Assembly: GCF_030272615.1 (NCBI RefSeq) | Contig: NC_081405.1 | Coordinates: forward strand, 610,132,065-610,196,064 | Reading direction: 5' to 3' | Length of the DNA stretch: 64,000 bases | Source: Cryptomeria japonica | Taxonomy: Eukaryota > Streptophyta > Pinopsida > Cupressales > Cupressaceae | Shown here: in pieces, positions 1 through 13,294 of the stretch | How the letters are laid out: every line of letters begins with the position of its first letter | Position numbering within the stretch: position 1 is the stretch's first letter | Made by a program: the position numbers and the translations under genes | The notes under the pieces: model-generated | What the model saw: only the letters and a program-made list of their open reading frames with translations | Told to the model about the DNA's origin: nothing | The model's database searches: none

Positions 1-3000
1 GATCCACCGCTTGTGCTTTCCCTATCATCAATATTTCCTGCCTAGTCAGCATCAGTATAGACTTTTAAGTCAAAATCATTCTTTTTATATAGTAAACCAT
101 AATCTTTAGTGCCTCTCAAGTATCTGAAAATTGTCTTGATTTTTTTCATATGGGTTTCTTTGGGATATGCAGAAAATCTTGCAGCTATACCTACTACTTG
201 TGCTATATCAGGCCTGTTGTGAACTACATATTGAAACTTTCCAATCATAGATTGGTAAAGTGTCTCATCAATAGATGCAGATTCATCATTCTTTGATAGT
301 TTACAATTAGTAGTCATAGGAGTACTTAGAGGTTTAGAATCCTTTATTCCAAATTTCTTCAAGATTTCCTTTATATACTTGGATTGAGTATTGAAAATCC
401 CATTTTTCATTTGCAGTATCTATAAACCTATAAAATAATTTATTTCACCGATTAATGACATCTCAAATTCTTTTCACATTTCATTTCCAAAGTTTTTACA
501 TAAAGAATCATTTCCACAAAAAATAATATCATCAACAAATATGGCTGAAATTAGTATTCCATTAACCTCATCATTCTTCATATACATGTTGCCATTTTCA
601 CTAGTCCTCATAAATCCAATCTTGATTAAGTAAGAGTGCAACCTTTCATACCATGCTCTAGGTGCTTTCTTTAGGCCATATAAAGCTTTGTTCAACTTAC
701 ATACCTGATCTTTATTCTCCTCTTCAATAAATCCTTCAGGTTGTTCAATGTAAGTTCTTCTTCTAGTATACCATTCAAAAATGCAAATTTAACATCCATT
801 TGATATACCTTGAAATTTTTGTAAGCATCATATGCCAACAATGTTCTCACTCCCTCAAGTCTTGCCATAGGTGAATTTTTTTCACCATAGTCTATTCCTT
901 CTTCTTGAGCATAACCTTTGCAAACCAGCCTTGCTTTAATCTGAATGACCTCACCTTTTTCATTTAGATTATTTCTGAAAATCCCCTTTGTACCAATTAT
1001 ATTTTTCTCTTTTGGTCTTGGGACCAGTGTCCATGTTTCATTTTTCTTCATTTGTTCAATCTCTTCTGTCATAGCATTCACCCAATCTTCATTGCTTAAT
1101 GCCTCTTTTACTATCCTTGCTTCAAACTCGGATATTAGACATGTGTTTTGTCTCAGTTTGTTCCTTGTCATCATCTGATCATCCTTATCTCCTATAATCT
1201 AACTTAAAGCATGATTTCGTCAGACATATTTTGTTAATATAGGCTCGGTAGGCTCTGAATGATCTTCTTCATAAATCAGTAACTGAGTATTTTCTTCATC
1301 GACTTTCTTAGTAAAACTTCTCAGGTTTACATATACAAACTATTCATAATCTTCTGGTTCTTTGGAGTTTCCCTCATCATTCCTTTCTGCAAATTCATGA
1401 ATTTTCACATTTGAACTTTCCACTATTTTGTTAGATGATTTGATCAGAAATTTAAATGTTTTACTCCTAGAGGAATAACCAAGAAATGTGCCCTCTTCAC
1501 TTTTCTGATCAAGTTTTCCATTTCTGTCATCTTTGTGAACATAACATCTATTTCCAAATATTTTAAATTAACTTACATTTGGTTTCTTGTCATACCAGAT
1601 TTCATATGGTGTCTTCATAGTTCCTTTCTTCAGTTGTACTCGATTCGGGGTGTAAACCGCAGTGCTTATTGCTTCTCTCCAAAATATTTGAGGTACTCTC
1701 TTCTCTATCATCAAAGTTCTCACACAATCTACAATTGATCTATTTCTTCTTTCAGCTATCCCATTTTCTTGTGGTGTTCTCGGTGCAGACACTTGTCTCT
1801 TTATACCATAATCATTGCAAAATAAGTTAAATTCATCTGAAATGATCTCTCCTCTATCAGATCTTAGACATTTCAACTATCTTCCTGTTTCATTTTCAAC
1901 TCTTTCCTTATACCTTTTGAACATTTGAAAGACTTCTGATTTCTCTTTTAAAAACATAACTGACGTCATCCATGAGTAATCATCCACAAATAATATGAAT
2001 TATTTATCACCATAATAACTTTTAACTTTCATAGGACCACAAAGATCAGTGTGTACAAGATCTAAAATTCCTCTAGAAGTGTAAGACTTACTTGTAAAGC
2101 TTGATTTTGTCATCTTACCCATCTAGCATCCTCGACATATTGCATTCTTAGGTTTTTCCAAGCTCGGTAGACCTCTTACTCAGTGCTTCTTACTTATTTT
2201 GATCAGGTTGTCAAAATTTACATGACAATACCTTTTATGCCATAACCAGGGATCTTCTATTTTTGCATACAGACAATTGTTCTGAGTTGAGTCAAGATGA
2301 AATGTATCACCTCTTGTTTGATCCTTGGTAGCAGCCAAGTTTCCATGTTTGTCATGAACTTTAACAATTTCTTTCTCAAATTCTCTTTGGTATCCTATAT
2401 TGTTTAGTTGTGCTATACTCAACAAATTGTATTTAAGGCTTTCAACCCAATATACATCATCACATTTAGCATTGTCAAGAAGTGTGATAGATCATTTACC
2501 TTTCATAGGACATGGTGCATCACTACAAAATCTTACATAACCTCCATCATAATCTTCTAATTTAACAAACATGTGATTATCACCTTTCATGTGATGTGAG
2601 CATCCACTATCTATGATCCAAGAATCATTATTATTTATGTGTGATATTAAGGCTTTTTCTTCATACCTTTCTTCATCTGATCCATCTTTGATAGCCACAT
2701 ATACAACTTCATCTATCTCAGTCCCACCAGATTTATCATCATTGGATTCCTCATCAGCTACTAGGCATGTCTTTCTATCTCCCCTTCTGAAGTCTCGGTG
2801 CCCTCTGTATTGGTTGTGTTTCTGTCTATCATCTTTGTATTCTCTCTTTTCACTAGATTCTTTGTCAGGATAGTTAGAAGCCATATGTCCAATTTTATCA
2901 CAGTTAAAACATTTCAAAGGTAGCTTTCCTTTATACTTACCTTTGCCTCTTGGTAACCTTTTGGCCAATAATGCTTGAAACTATTCTTGCTTTCAGATTT

Positions 3001-3760
3001 CCTCATATAGTTTGTGTACTTCTTCCATGTTTTTGTGAAATATCTCACTTGCTCCACTATGATTTCCTTCAGCATACTTAAACATTCTATCATTGTAATC
3101 ATTAGATTCATAAAGATGAAAAGAACTGAATGTAGATTCAACTTTGTTAACCGAAGACCCACTATTATCAAAATTACTTAACTTAAAAGCATGTAGCTTA
3201 CCGAAAGTAGCATCCAAAGAGACTGGCATGTTTGGTACAGACCTTAATTCATTAATTGTAGAGACTTGAATGGCATAAGCAAGTAGAAGTATTCTTAGCA
3301 ACTTACTTGTTACATCCGTTTCTTCAATAGTTCCTTCTGCTCCTTTGATTTGATTGACAGTTTCCTTTAACCTTGCATTGTATTGGATTGTGTTCTCACC
3401 TTCATTCATTCTCATGGATTCAAGTTGTCCTCTTAGATTGTCTACTTTTTCTCTTTGAACATTTCCATCACCACCATACATAGATAGAAGCTTATTCCGC
3501 ATAGCTTTGGCATCATTACAACCTTCTAGATCATTAAACTCTGAGTCAGTCAATGCTGATGTTATTTCAATTGTTGCTTGAATATGTTCTTTCTTTGCCT
3601 TTATCTCTTCCATTGTCATCAGGTAGGTGCTAGGTGCAGTGTTATCATTCTCCAGATAATATGTTGCATATTCACCAATTCTTGATAAGTGCAGCTTCAT
3701 CCTTTTCTACCATGTGGAGAAACTTGACTTGTTCAACTTTGGTTCATCCCTTTTATACAT
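1..3760 (-). pseudogene. Copia element A gag-pol polyprotein, decayed and cut by the window edge
   Basis: Decayed polyprotein of a Ty1/Copia retrotransposon, read from Met at 3760 leftwards. Order seen: gag; a CCHC knuckle near 2870-2920 whose last Cys is Tyr; aspartic protease with intact DSG (about 2590-2625); integrase with the HTDLCGP Asp, the SDRG Asp and the NGIAERR Glu (about 2050 to 1740); reverse transcriptase with FVDD near 520-543; the first residues of RNase H (KVYTDAD). Order PR-INT-RT-RH defines Copia. Breaks: a TAG a few codons into gag (TGG-CAG became TGG-TAG), stops between gag and the knuckle, a stop in integrase, a one-base deletion near 750 that shifts RT frame, and a TAG just after DAD. 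The first 41 bases continue RNase H beyond the edge. Its upstream LTR (3822-5379) is also the 3' LTR of element B. Family assignment is firm; the exact Copia lineage is not resolved. Confidence 0.9.
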
Positions 3761-3807
3761 CTTCAGATCTTGCCTCAAGTTCCTTTAAACTTTTTTTCAG
3801 AGTTCTA

Positions 3808-3820
3808 TCTTTGATACCAA
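3808..3820 (-). other. Primer-binding site of element A
   Basis: Reads TTGGTATCAAAGA on the minus strand, directly next to the LTR end. The consensus TTGGTATCAGAGC complements the 3' end of plant initiator-Met tRNA, the usual Copia minus-strand primer. This copy has two or three substitutions. Confidence 0.8.
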
Positions 3821-3821
3821 T

Positions 3822-5379
3822 TATTAGTTAGATGAGAGGGGGGGTGAATCAGATAAACTTACTATTCAATATATTCTTCATATTCAACCTCGATAGAACT
3901 TACTTGATATGCAACTATGACTATAAATCATTCAAACTCATAAAATGATAAACTTGAAACATCAAAACACATTTAACACTAGATTTAACGTGGAAACCCA
4001 AATAGGGAAAAACCACTGCGGGATTTTGGACCCACTAAGCAAATATACTCTTCTAGAGTATGCTCGGTTAAAAGCCATTCCTATTAAAGATTAGATAAAC
4101 ACATTAGTAGATGTGACCCGGTCAAGGGATTTCCCTTAGATTTATCAAAATCTTGCAACTTGTTAGAAGTGACCTTGTCAAAGGATTTCAAACACTCATT
4201 GAGAATGTTACCTTGCTAGAGGATTTACAAATAAGACTATTAAGCTCACTCGGTTAAGAGATTTCCTATCACTTACAAAAATAAATAACAGCAATGAAAT
4301 ATATCTGCAACTTCACATCTGAAATGTTAAAGCAGACTCTTTGTGCTCAAAATAATCCTGTCATAAGACTTATCTTCCTCCTTGCTGGTCTCCTCAATCT
4401 ATTCTTCAATCAGATCTTCAATCTTCTGTAGTCGATAATCACCTCTGCAGTATCACTGCTCTTCTATTTGCCCGCATACATTGATCATCAACTTTTCTTT
4501 ATTTATAAGCAATTCCTAAGCGCTTAATCTCCTTAATCACATTTCCCATGATTAATCTTGGCTATCAGATCTTCAAACTTGACTAGGTTCATTGAATCCT
4601 TTGAACTGGAAAACCTTTTATCTTGCCTTGGAACTTCTATTCCTTCCTTGGTACTTGTGCTAGGTTATGACTGTTGAATATGTGCTGTAGATCTAACTCT
4701 TGAATTTTCATTGTCATTTATCCTTAACAAATTTCTTGCATGATATTCCAATCTTCTATGAATCTCCAACTCATTGGCATCCTTCATTTAATAATGTATT
4801 TATTCATCCAATCCATTTTGTTACTGCTCGGTTGATACTTGGTAAATATTGAACTTTACTCGGTAGACATTCTGTATTCGTCTCGGTTACTGTCTCGGTA
4901 GCTTTTCTTACTGATGACACTCGATAACTTCTTTCTTCTTTAACCGACACTGATAACCTTGGTGTTTACCAACTAGCTCCTTGCTTATCAAAATAGAATA
5001 GTATCAAACCTTTACTCACTCTATTGCATGAAATCTTTTCTCCTTCTTATTCAGCTTTCGAATACACATATATAGGATATCAAAACAATCAAAATAACAT
5101 AATCTCATCACTGTCTAACTCAGTAATAGTTTCCCATTGAATAGCTTACTTCTCCCATTCATTTTCACATTCTTTCTATGTCACTTACTGACATCTTTAT
5201 ACTCTCAAAACATACTCTTTAAGATATGGCAACATCATACTGAATCAGAAAATCAATTGCTTGACATCAATGACAAAATAATATTATTAAGACAGTAATC
5301 ATCATTTATCAATTATATCATCAATCTCCAACAACCTTATCAATATCATCATACCAACAAACTTAATGTGATGCCAACA
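3822..5379 (-). repeat. Copia LTR shared by A (as 5' LTR) and B (as 3' LTR)
   Basis: Minus-strand LTR of about 1558 bp. It begins TGTTGGCATCAC at 5379, right after a polypurine tract, and ends next to the A primer-binding site at 3822. The terminus looks like TA rather than CA, so the exact end may be off by a base or two. A TATAAATA box lies at 4500-4507. Near the 3' end is the conserved run GGTTTTTCCCT...GGGTTTCCAC and a C-rich tract before the terminus. The same LTR stands between the RNase H end of B and the gag of A, so it serves two internal regions. It matches LTR 17615-19174 throughout. Confidence 0.85.
4500..4507 (-). promoter_or_regulatory. LTR TATA box
   Basis: TATAAATA on the minus strand. 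The same box in the same context (GCTTATAAATAAAG or GTTTATAAATAAGG) occurs in LTRs at 7876-7883, 18294-18301, 29166-29173 and 35339-35346, which supports it as the Pol II core promoter of these elements. The start site itself cannot be seen. Confidence 0.55.
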
Positions 5380-5691
5380 ATCTCCCCCTTTGGCATTGAT
5401 GGCAATACCAACTTGATTTATTCCAATTGATTCAAACTGTTGTTATTCTACTATTGTTATCTTCTCCCCCTATCATTAGTCTTCTCCCCCTTTGACAACA
5501 ATACAAAAAGTAAAAATAATCCATGATTACTTCCCCTGTGAAGTAATTTCCTTGTTGTTAAAACATATACAAATGTATCATCTTAGTCTCGGTCAGAGAA
5601 ACATGTCTTCATTCACTATTCCTTGCACAACTTTAGACAACATTCTAAAGTGTGTAAATCAGCATCAACTCACAAATACTATTCTTTAGAG
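5380..5691 (-). other. Element B 3' untranslated region and polypurine tract
   Basis: Non-coding stretch between the B RNase H stop and the LTR. On the minus strand it ends CCAAAGGGGGAGAT immediately before TGTTGG, the plus-strand primer of reverse transcription. Two more GGGGGAGA-like tracts lie upstream (about 5465-5472 and 5481-5495), one inside a GTTGTCAAAGGGGGAGAAG context. Confidence 0.75.
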
Positions 5692-7163
5692 TCATAGAAT
5701 TGATGCTTTCACCGAACTCTGTTTGTGAGTACTAGATAGGGGTAGGACCCCTAACTTACTTCTGAGATACTCAAAAGTGTCCCTTGGTAGTGGCTTTATG
5801 AAGATGTCTGCTAATTGTTCCTTAGTGCTAACATATTCTAGCACAACTTTCTTTTCTTGAACTTCTTCTCTTAGATAATGATACTTTATAGAGATATGCT
5901 TTGTCTTAGAGTGCATTACCAGATTCTTTGAAATGTTAATAGCACTTGCATTATCAAGAAATATAGTTACTAGCTCGCTAACTATCTCATTCATACCTTC
6001 CAACAATTGTTTGATCCATGCTATATTGGTACAAGTCAATGCTGCAGTGATAAATTCAGCTTCAGCTGTTGACTGTGAAATGAATCCTTATTTCTTTCTA
6101 AGCCAACTCACTAGTCTTTCTCCCAAAAAGAAAGCTCCACCGCTTGTGCTTTTCCTATCATCAATATTTCCTACCTAGTCAGCATCAGTATAGACTTTTA
6201 AGTCAAAATCATTCCTCTTTTTATATAGTAAACCATAATCTTCAGTGCCTCTCAAGTATCTAAAAATTCTCTTAATTGTTGTCATATGGGTTTCTTTGGG
6301 ATATGCAGAAAATCTTGTAGCTATACCTACTACATGTGCTATATCAGGCCTATTGTGAACTACATATTGCAAATTTCCAATCATAGATCAATAAAGTGTC
6401 TCATCAATAGATGCAGATTCATCATTCTTTGATAGTTTACAATTAGTAGTCATAGGAGTACTTACAGGTGTAGAATCCTGCATTTGAAATTTCTTCAAGA
6501 TTTCCTTTATATACTTGGATTGAGTAATGAAAATCCCATTTTTCATTTGCAGAGTCTTTAAACCTATAAAATACTTTATTTCACCGATTAATGACATCTC
6601 AAATTCTTTGCACATTTCATTTCCAAAGGTTTTACATAAAGAATCATTTCCACAAAAAATAATATCATCAACAAATATGGCTGAAATCAGTATTCCATTA
6701 ACCTCGACATTCTTCATATACATGTTGTCGTTTTCACTAGTCCTCATAAATCCAATCTTGATTAAGTAAGAGTGTAACCTTTCATACCATGCGCTAGGTG
6801 CTTGTTTTAGGCCATATAAAGCTTTGTTCAACTTACATACCCGATCTTTATTATTCTCTTCAATAAATCCTCCAGGCTGTTCAATGTAAGCTTCTTCTTC
6901 TAGTAAACCATTCAAAAATGCAGATTTAACATCCATTTGATATACATTGAAATTTTTGTAAGCATCATATGCCAACAATGTTCTCACTCCCTCAAGTCTT
7001 GCCACAAGTGCAAAAGTCTCACCATAGTCTATTCCTTCTTCTTGGGCATAACCTTTGCAAACTAGCCTTGCTTTATTCCGAATGACCTCTGCTTTTTCAT
7101 TTAGCTTATTTCTGAAAATTCACTTTGTATCGATTAAATTTTTCTCTTTTGGTATTGGGACCA
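5692..7163 (-). pseudogene. Copia element B polyprotein, 3' part (RT and RNase H)
   Basis: Downstream part of the B polyprotein, separated from the upstream part (14826-17553) by nested element C. RT shows [20 protein letters not shown] and an intact FVDD catalytic motif (about 6660-6690). RNase H follows with [20 protein letters not shown] and the terminal KPLPRDTFEYLRSKLG. Stops occur at the Q of LYQSMIG (6385-6387), after TDAD, and in the KKQG segment. From gag to RNase H the frame is otherwise well kept, making this one of the better RT copies here. The reading resumes across the insertion at TWTLVP, interrupted exactly at the GTGTC duplication. Confidence 0.9.
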
Positions 7164-7168
7164 GTGTC
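7164..7168. repeat. Target-site duplication GTGTC, left copy
   Basis: GTGTC here and at 14821-14825 flank element C exactly. Both lie within the B pol codons for TWTLVP (GGGACCAGTGTC...), confirming nested insertion with the 5-bp duplication usual for Copia integrase. Confidence 0.92.
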
Positions 7169-8665
7169 TGATAGTTCTGATACTTAATGTTAAGTGCAGA
7201 TGCCAAGCTAATAGGATGAGAGGGGGGGGTGAATCATATGAACATAATCTTCCATAAAAACAACAGTTTCAACCTCGAAAACATATACTTTAGCAATATA
7301 ACAAAAACTACTTAAACATGCAAACTCATAAGCATATAAACATCATAACACACATAACACCAGATTTAACGTGGAAACTCAATTAGGGAAAAACCACTAT
7401 GGAATTTCAGACCCACTAAGAAATATACTCTTCTAGAGTGTGCTTGGTTAGAAGCAAATCCTGTTAAAGATTACAAACATATTGCTAGATGTGACCCAGT
7501 TAAGGGATTTCCCTCAAATTTGTTAGGATCTTCACCTTGTTAGAAGTGACCTTGATAAAGGATTTCAAACACTCAATCAGAATGTCACCTTTCTAGAGGG
7601 TTTTACAAATAAGACTATTAAGTCCACTCGGTTAAGAGATTTTCTGTCACTTTACAAAATAATAGTAATAAAAATCTATCTCCAACATCACATCTAAAAT
7701 GCTAAAGCAGATTCTTATTTGCTCAATACAATCTAGTCATAGGACTTATCTTGTCCATCTGTTGGGCTCTATACTTTTTTAATCAAACAGGTCTTCAAGC
7801 TTCAGTGCTCGATAATCACTATGTAGCATCCCTGTGCTTACACTTACCCGCATTCATTGTTTATCAACAGTTCCTTATTTATAAACAATTTGCCAACTTC
7901 TTAGTCTCCTTGATCACATATCCCATGATCAATCATAGCCATCGGATCTTCAAACTTGACCAGGTTCAATGTATCCTTCGATTTGAAAATGTTTTACCCC
8001 GCCTTGGAACTTGCATACATTTCTTGGAACTTGTGCTAGGGTATTGCAGTTCAATTTGAGATGTAGATCTTCCTGCCGATTTTCCTTTGCCATAGATTCT
8101 TTAACAAACTTCATGCATAGCATACCAATCATTTAATCAGTTCCAGCTCATCAGCTTCCTTCATTAAATAATGCTTATATTCATTCAATGCATTCTGTTA
8201 CAACTCGGTTGCAACTCGGTAAATACTAAACTTCACTCGGTAGACATTCTACCTTCACTAACCGATAGCGATAACCTTAGGGTTTTACCGACTAGGTTCC
8301 TTGGGGTTTACTGACTAGTTTCTTTGCTTGGTAACATAGTATAGTATTAAGCTTATAATCAACAACATATGTAGGATATCAAAACAATCTAAACATCATG
8401 ATCTCATCATTGTCTAACTCGGTAATAGTTGCCCATTGAATAACTTATTCCTCCCCTTATTCATCACATTCTTTCTGTGTCTTTTACTGACATCTTTATA
8501 CTCACCAAATCATACTTCTTAAGATATGGAAACATCATACTGAATTAGAAAATCAATTTATTGACGTCAATGACAAAATACTAATATTAAGACAGTAAAC
8601 ATCCTTAATCAGTTATATCCATAATCATCAACAACCTTCTCAAAATCCTAATTGAAATGCCAACA
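7169..8665 (-). repeat. Element C 3' LTR
   Basis: 1497 bp, beginning TGTTGGCATTTC at 8665 after the polypurine tract and ending GAACTATCA at 7169. TATAAATA at 7876-7883. It lacks the extra 29-bp terminal unit carried by the 5' LTR; otherwise the two align throughout. Confidence 0.92.
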
Positions 8666-9046
8666 ATCTCCCCCTTTGGCATTGATGGCAAAACCAATTG
8701 ATTTGACCTAATTGATTCGGATTCAGATTGTTGAAATGTTGAAATGCTCTCCCCCTATCATTAGTCTTCTCCCCCATACATTATTCTTCTACCCTTTTCT
8801 TCAGTCTTCTCCCCCTTTGACAACAATGCCAAAAAGTAAAGAACTAAAACATAATTTCTTCGTGTATGAAGTGATTTCCTACTATTATGTGTCAACTTAG
8901 TCTCGGTCAGAGTATTTAACTTCAATTCATGTTCCCTGTATTTGTTTCTTTCACACCTTTATAAAACCTCCTAAAGTGTGTAAATCAGCATCAACTCCTA
9001 GAAGATATTTTGTACAGTCATCGAATTAAGATTTCACCAAACTTGG
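8666..9046 (-). other. Element C 3' untranslated region and polypurine tract
   Basis: Between the C RNase H stop and its 3' LTR. It ends GCCAAAGGGGGAGAT just before TGTTGG. Three other G5AGA-like purine tracts occur between about 8750 and 8820, as in the UTRs of B, E and G. Confidence 0.75.
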
Positions 9047-12000
9047 TCAATGAATGGAAGATAGGGGTAGGACCCCTAACTTACTTCTAAGATACTCAAA
9101 AGTGTCCCTTGGTAGTGGCTTGGTGAAGATATTTACTATTTGTTCCTTTGTGCTAACATACTCCAACACCACTTTCTTCTCTTGAACTTCTTCTCTAAGA
9201 TAATGATATTTGATAGAGATGTGCTTTGTCTTATAGTGCATAACAAGATTCTTTGAAATGTTTATTGCACTAGTATTGTCACAGAATATAGTTACTAGCT
9301 CAGTAACTTTCTCATTTATACCTTCCACCAGTTGCTTGATCCATGCTATATTGGTACAATTCAATGCTGCAACAATGTATTCAACTTCTACTATTGACTG
9401 TGAAACACATCCTTGTTTCTTGCTAAGCCTACTCACTAATCTTTCTCCTAAAAAGAAAGCTCCTCCACGTGTGCTTTTTCTGTCATCAATGTTGCCTGCC
9501 CAATCAGCATTAGTATAAAATTTTAAATCAAAAACATTTCCTTTCTAATATACTAAGCCATAATCCTCAGTGCCTTTCAAGTATCTAAAAATTCTCTTGA
9601 TTGTTGTCATGTGTGTTTCCTTGGGATCTACAGAGAATCTTGCAACTATACCTATTGCATGTGCTATATAAGGCCTATTGTGAACAACATATTGTAGTTT
9701 TCCAATCATGGATTGGTAAAGTGTCTCATCAACAGATGCAGATTCATCATTCTTTGATAGTTTACAGTTGGTAGTCATAGGAGTACTTACTGGTTTTGAA
9801 TCCTCCATTCCAAATTTCTTCAAGATTTCCTTTATGTACTTGGATTGAGTAATGAAAATCTCATCTTTCATCTACAGTATCTATAAACCTATAAAATACT
9901 TTATCTCACCGATTAATGACATCTCAAATTCTTTGCTCATTTCATTTCCAAAGTTCTTGCATAGAGAGTCATTTCCACAAAAAATAATATCATTAACAAA
10001 TATGGCTGAGATCAGTATTCCATTTTCATCATTCTTCATGTACATATTACTGTTTTCACTTGTTCTTATAAAACCAATCTTGATCAAATAGGAGTGCAAT
10101 CTTTCATACCATGCTCTTGGTGCTTGTTTCAAACCATATAAAGCTTTGTTCAATTTACATACTTGATCTTTATTCTTGTCTTCAACAAATCCTTCAGGTT
10201 GTTCAATAAAAACATCTTCTTCTAATATACCATTCAGAAATGCAGATTTGACATCCATTTGATATACCTTGAAATCCTTGTAAGCAGCATATGCCAACAA
10301 TGTTCTTACTCCTTGAAGTCTTGCCACAGGTGCAAAAGTCTCACCATAATCAATTCCTTCTTCTTGAACATAACATTTGCAAACTATTCTTGCTTTATTT
10401 CAAATGACCTCACCTTTTTCATTCAGCTTGTATCTGAAAATTCACTTTGTATCGATTACATTTTTGTCCTTCGGTCTTGGGACCAGTGTCCATGTGTCAA
10501 TCTTCTTGATTTGATCAATCTCTTCTGTCATAACATTTATCCAATCTTCACTATTAAATGCCTCTATCACTATCCTCAGTTCAAATTCAGATATCAGACA
10601 TGTGTTTTGTCTCAGTTTGTTCCTTGTCATCACTGGACCATCCTTATCTCCTATAATCTGACTTGATGCATGATGTCTTATGACATACTTGGCTAATACA
10701 AGCTCGGTAGGCTCTATATGATCTTCTTCATCACTCGGTAACTCGATATTCTCTTCAGTTTCTTCAACAGTTCTCTCAGTAAGATTTGTCAGTTGAACAT
10801 AGATAGATCCTTCATAATCTTCTGGTTCCTTGGAATTTCCTTCATCATTTCTTTCTGCAAATTCATCAATTTTCACATTTGCACTTCCTATCATTTTGTT
10901 AGATGATTTGATCAGACATTTAAATTCTTTACTCCTAGAAGAATAACCAAGAAATGTTCCTTCTTCACTTTTTTGATCAAACTTTCCATTTCTATCATCT
11001 TTGTGAACATAGCATCTACTTCCAAAGATTTTAAAATAACTTACATTAGGTTTCTTGTCATACCAGATCTCATATGGTGTCTTCAAAGTTTCTTTCTTCA
11101 GTTGTACTTGGTTCAGGGTGTAAACTGTTGTTCTTATTGCTTCTCTCCAAAATATTTGTGATACTTTATTTTCAATCATCAGGGTTCTGGCACAATCCAC
11201 AATAGATCTATTTCTTCTCTCAGCAATTCCATTTGGTTATGGAGTTCTTGGTGTAGAGACTTGTCTTTTTATACCATGATCATTGCAGAATAAGTTGAAC
11301 TCATCATATGTGAACTCTCCTCCTCTGTCTTATCTAAGACATTTCAGTTGTCTTCCTGTTTCATTTTCAACTCTTGCCTTGTACCATTTAAACATTTGAA
11401 AAGCTTCTGATTTAAAAAAAAAAACATAACTGACATCATCCTTGAGTAATCATCCATAAATAATATGAAATATTTATCACCATAATAACTTTGAACTTTC
11501 ATAGGACCACAAAGATCAGTGTGCACAAGATCTAAAATTCCCTTAGAAGTGTAGGACTTACTTGTAAAGCTTGATCTTGTCATTTTACCCATCTGGCATC
11601 CTCAGCACATAGAATTCTCTAGTTTTTCAAGACTCGGTAGACCTCTTACTCGGTGCTTCTTGACTATTTTGATCAGATTATCAAAATTTACAGGACAAAA
11701 CCTTTTATGCCATAACTAGGTATCATCTATCTTTGCATACAGACACTTGTTCCAAGTTGAGTCAAGGTAAAATGTGTTACCTTTTGTTTGTGTCCCAGTA
11801 GCAGCTAACTTTCCATGCTTGTCATGAACTTTGACAATTCCTTTCTGAAATTCTATTCGGTAACCTGTATTGTTTAGTTGTGCTACACTCAACAAATTGT
11901 ATTTCAAACCTTCAACCCAATAAACATCATTGCATTTTGCATTGTCATGAAGTGTTATAGATCCTTTACCTTTTATCGTACATGGTGCATCATTACCAAA

Positions 12001-13230
12001 TCTTACATAGCCTCCATCATAATCTTCTAATATAACAAACTTGTGTTTATCACCTATCATGTGATGTGAGCATCCACTATATATGATCCAAGAATCATTA
12101 GTATTTATGTGAGATATTAGGGATTTTTCTTCATACCTTTCTTCATCTGATCCATCTTTGATAGCCACATAAACTACTTCCTCGATATCAGTTTCATCTG
12201 ATTTATCATCATTAGATTCCTCATCAGCTATTAAGCATGACTTTCTATCTCTTCTTCTGAAGTCTCGGTTTCCTCTGTAATGATTATCTTTCTGTCTGTC
12301 ATCTCGGTAATCTCTCTTTTTAGTAGAATCTTTGTCAGGACAGTTAGAAGCCATATATCCTATCTTATCACAATTGAAACATTTCAAAGGTAGTTTTCCT
12401 TTATACTTACCTTTGCCTCTCAGTAACCTTCTGGCTAATAGTGCTTCAAAATCTTCTTGCTTTCTAATTTCGTAATACAATTTGTGTACTTTTTTCATGT
12501 TCTTGTGAAATCTCTCACTTGCTCCACTGTGATCCCCTTCAGTGTACTTACTCATTCTATCATTGTAATCATCAGATTCACCAATATGAAAATAACTAAA
12601 TGCAGATTCAACTTTATTTACGGAAGACCCACTATTATCAAAGTTACTTAACTCAAATGCATGTAGCTTGCCAATAGTAGTATATAAAGAAAATGGCATA
12701 TTGGGTACAAACCTCAATTCATTGATTGTAGAGATTTAGATTGCATAAGCTGGTAGAAGGGTTCTTAACAACTTACTTGTTATATCCTTTTCTTCAATAG
12801 TTCCACCTGCTCTTTTGATTTGATTGACAATCTCCTTTAGTCTTGTACTGTACTGGGCTATGTTCTCACCTTCATTAACCCTTATAGATTTAAGTTGTCC
12901 TCTTAGACTGTCCACTTTTTCTCTTTGAACATGTTCATCTCCACCATACACAGATATGAGCTTGTCCCACATTGCCTTTGCATCATTGTAGCCTTCTAGA
13001 TCATTAAACTCTGAGTTGGTCAATACAGATGTTATTTCAATCATTGCTTGGATATGTTCTTACTTTGCCTTTATCTCTTCCATTGTAAATGGATAGGTAC
13101 TCGATGTAATGAAATCATTCACCAGATAATATACAGCATATTCTAAAACTCCTGATAGGTGCAGCTTCATCTTTTTCTACCATGTAGAGAAACCTGACTT
13201 GTTCAACTTCGGTGCATCTCTCTTATACAT
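9047..13230 (-). pseudogene. Copia element C gag-pol polyprotein, decayed
   Basis: Starts at Met 13230 (MYKRDAPKLNKS). A TAG follows within the first 20 codons, at the same Q codon as in A. Gag continues to a CCHC knuckle near 12350-12375 in which the His is Tyr. Protease reads IIYSGCSHHM, so the catalytic Asp is Tyr. Integrase keeps HTDLCGP and NGIAERR, but the codon before DRGGEF is a stop (about 11326-11340) and another stop replaces a codon in PRTPQ. RT has [11 protein letters not shown] and [13 protein letters not shown], but the catalytic FVDD is FVND (about 9990-10000). RNase H ends KPLPRDTFEYLRSKLGVLP. A run of A's near 11420 marks a frameshift in integrase. Every enzyme has a lesion, so this copy cannot be autonomous. 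Confidence 0.92.
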
Positions 13231-13280
13231 CTTTGGATCTTTGCCTCAAGTACCTTTAAACTTTTCTTCTGGAGTCCAAA

Positions 13281-13293
13281 GCTCTGATACCAA
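13281..13293 (-). other. Primer-binding site of element C
   Basis: TTGGTATCAGAGC on the minus strand, one base inside the 5' LTR end: a perfect match to the complement of the plant initiator-Met tRNA 3' end. Confidence 0.9.
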
Positions 13294-13294
13294 T

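Noticed and set aside
5380-5520. Repeated TCTCCCCCT phrases as a possible CRISPR-like or G-quadruplex array
   Set aside because: They are the polypurine tracts of Copia 3' UTRs on the minus strand; spacing is irregular.
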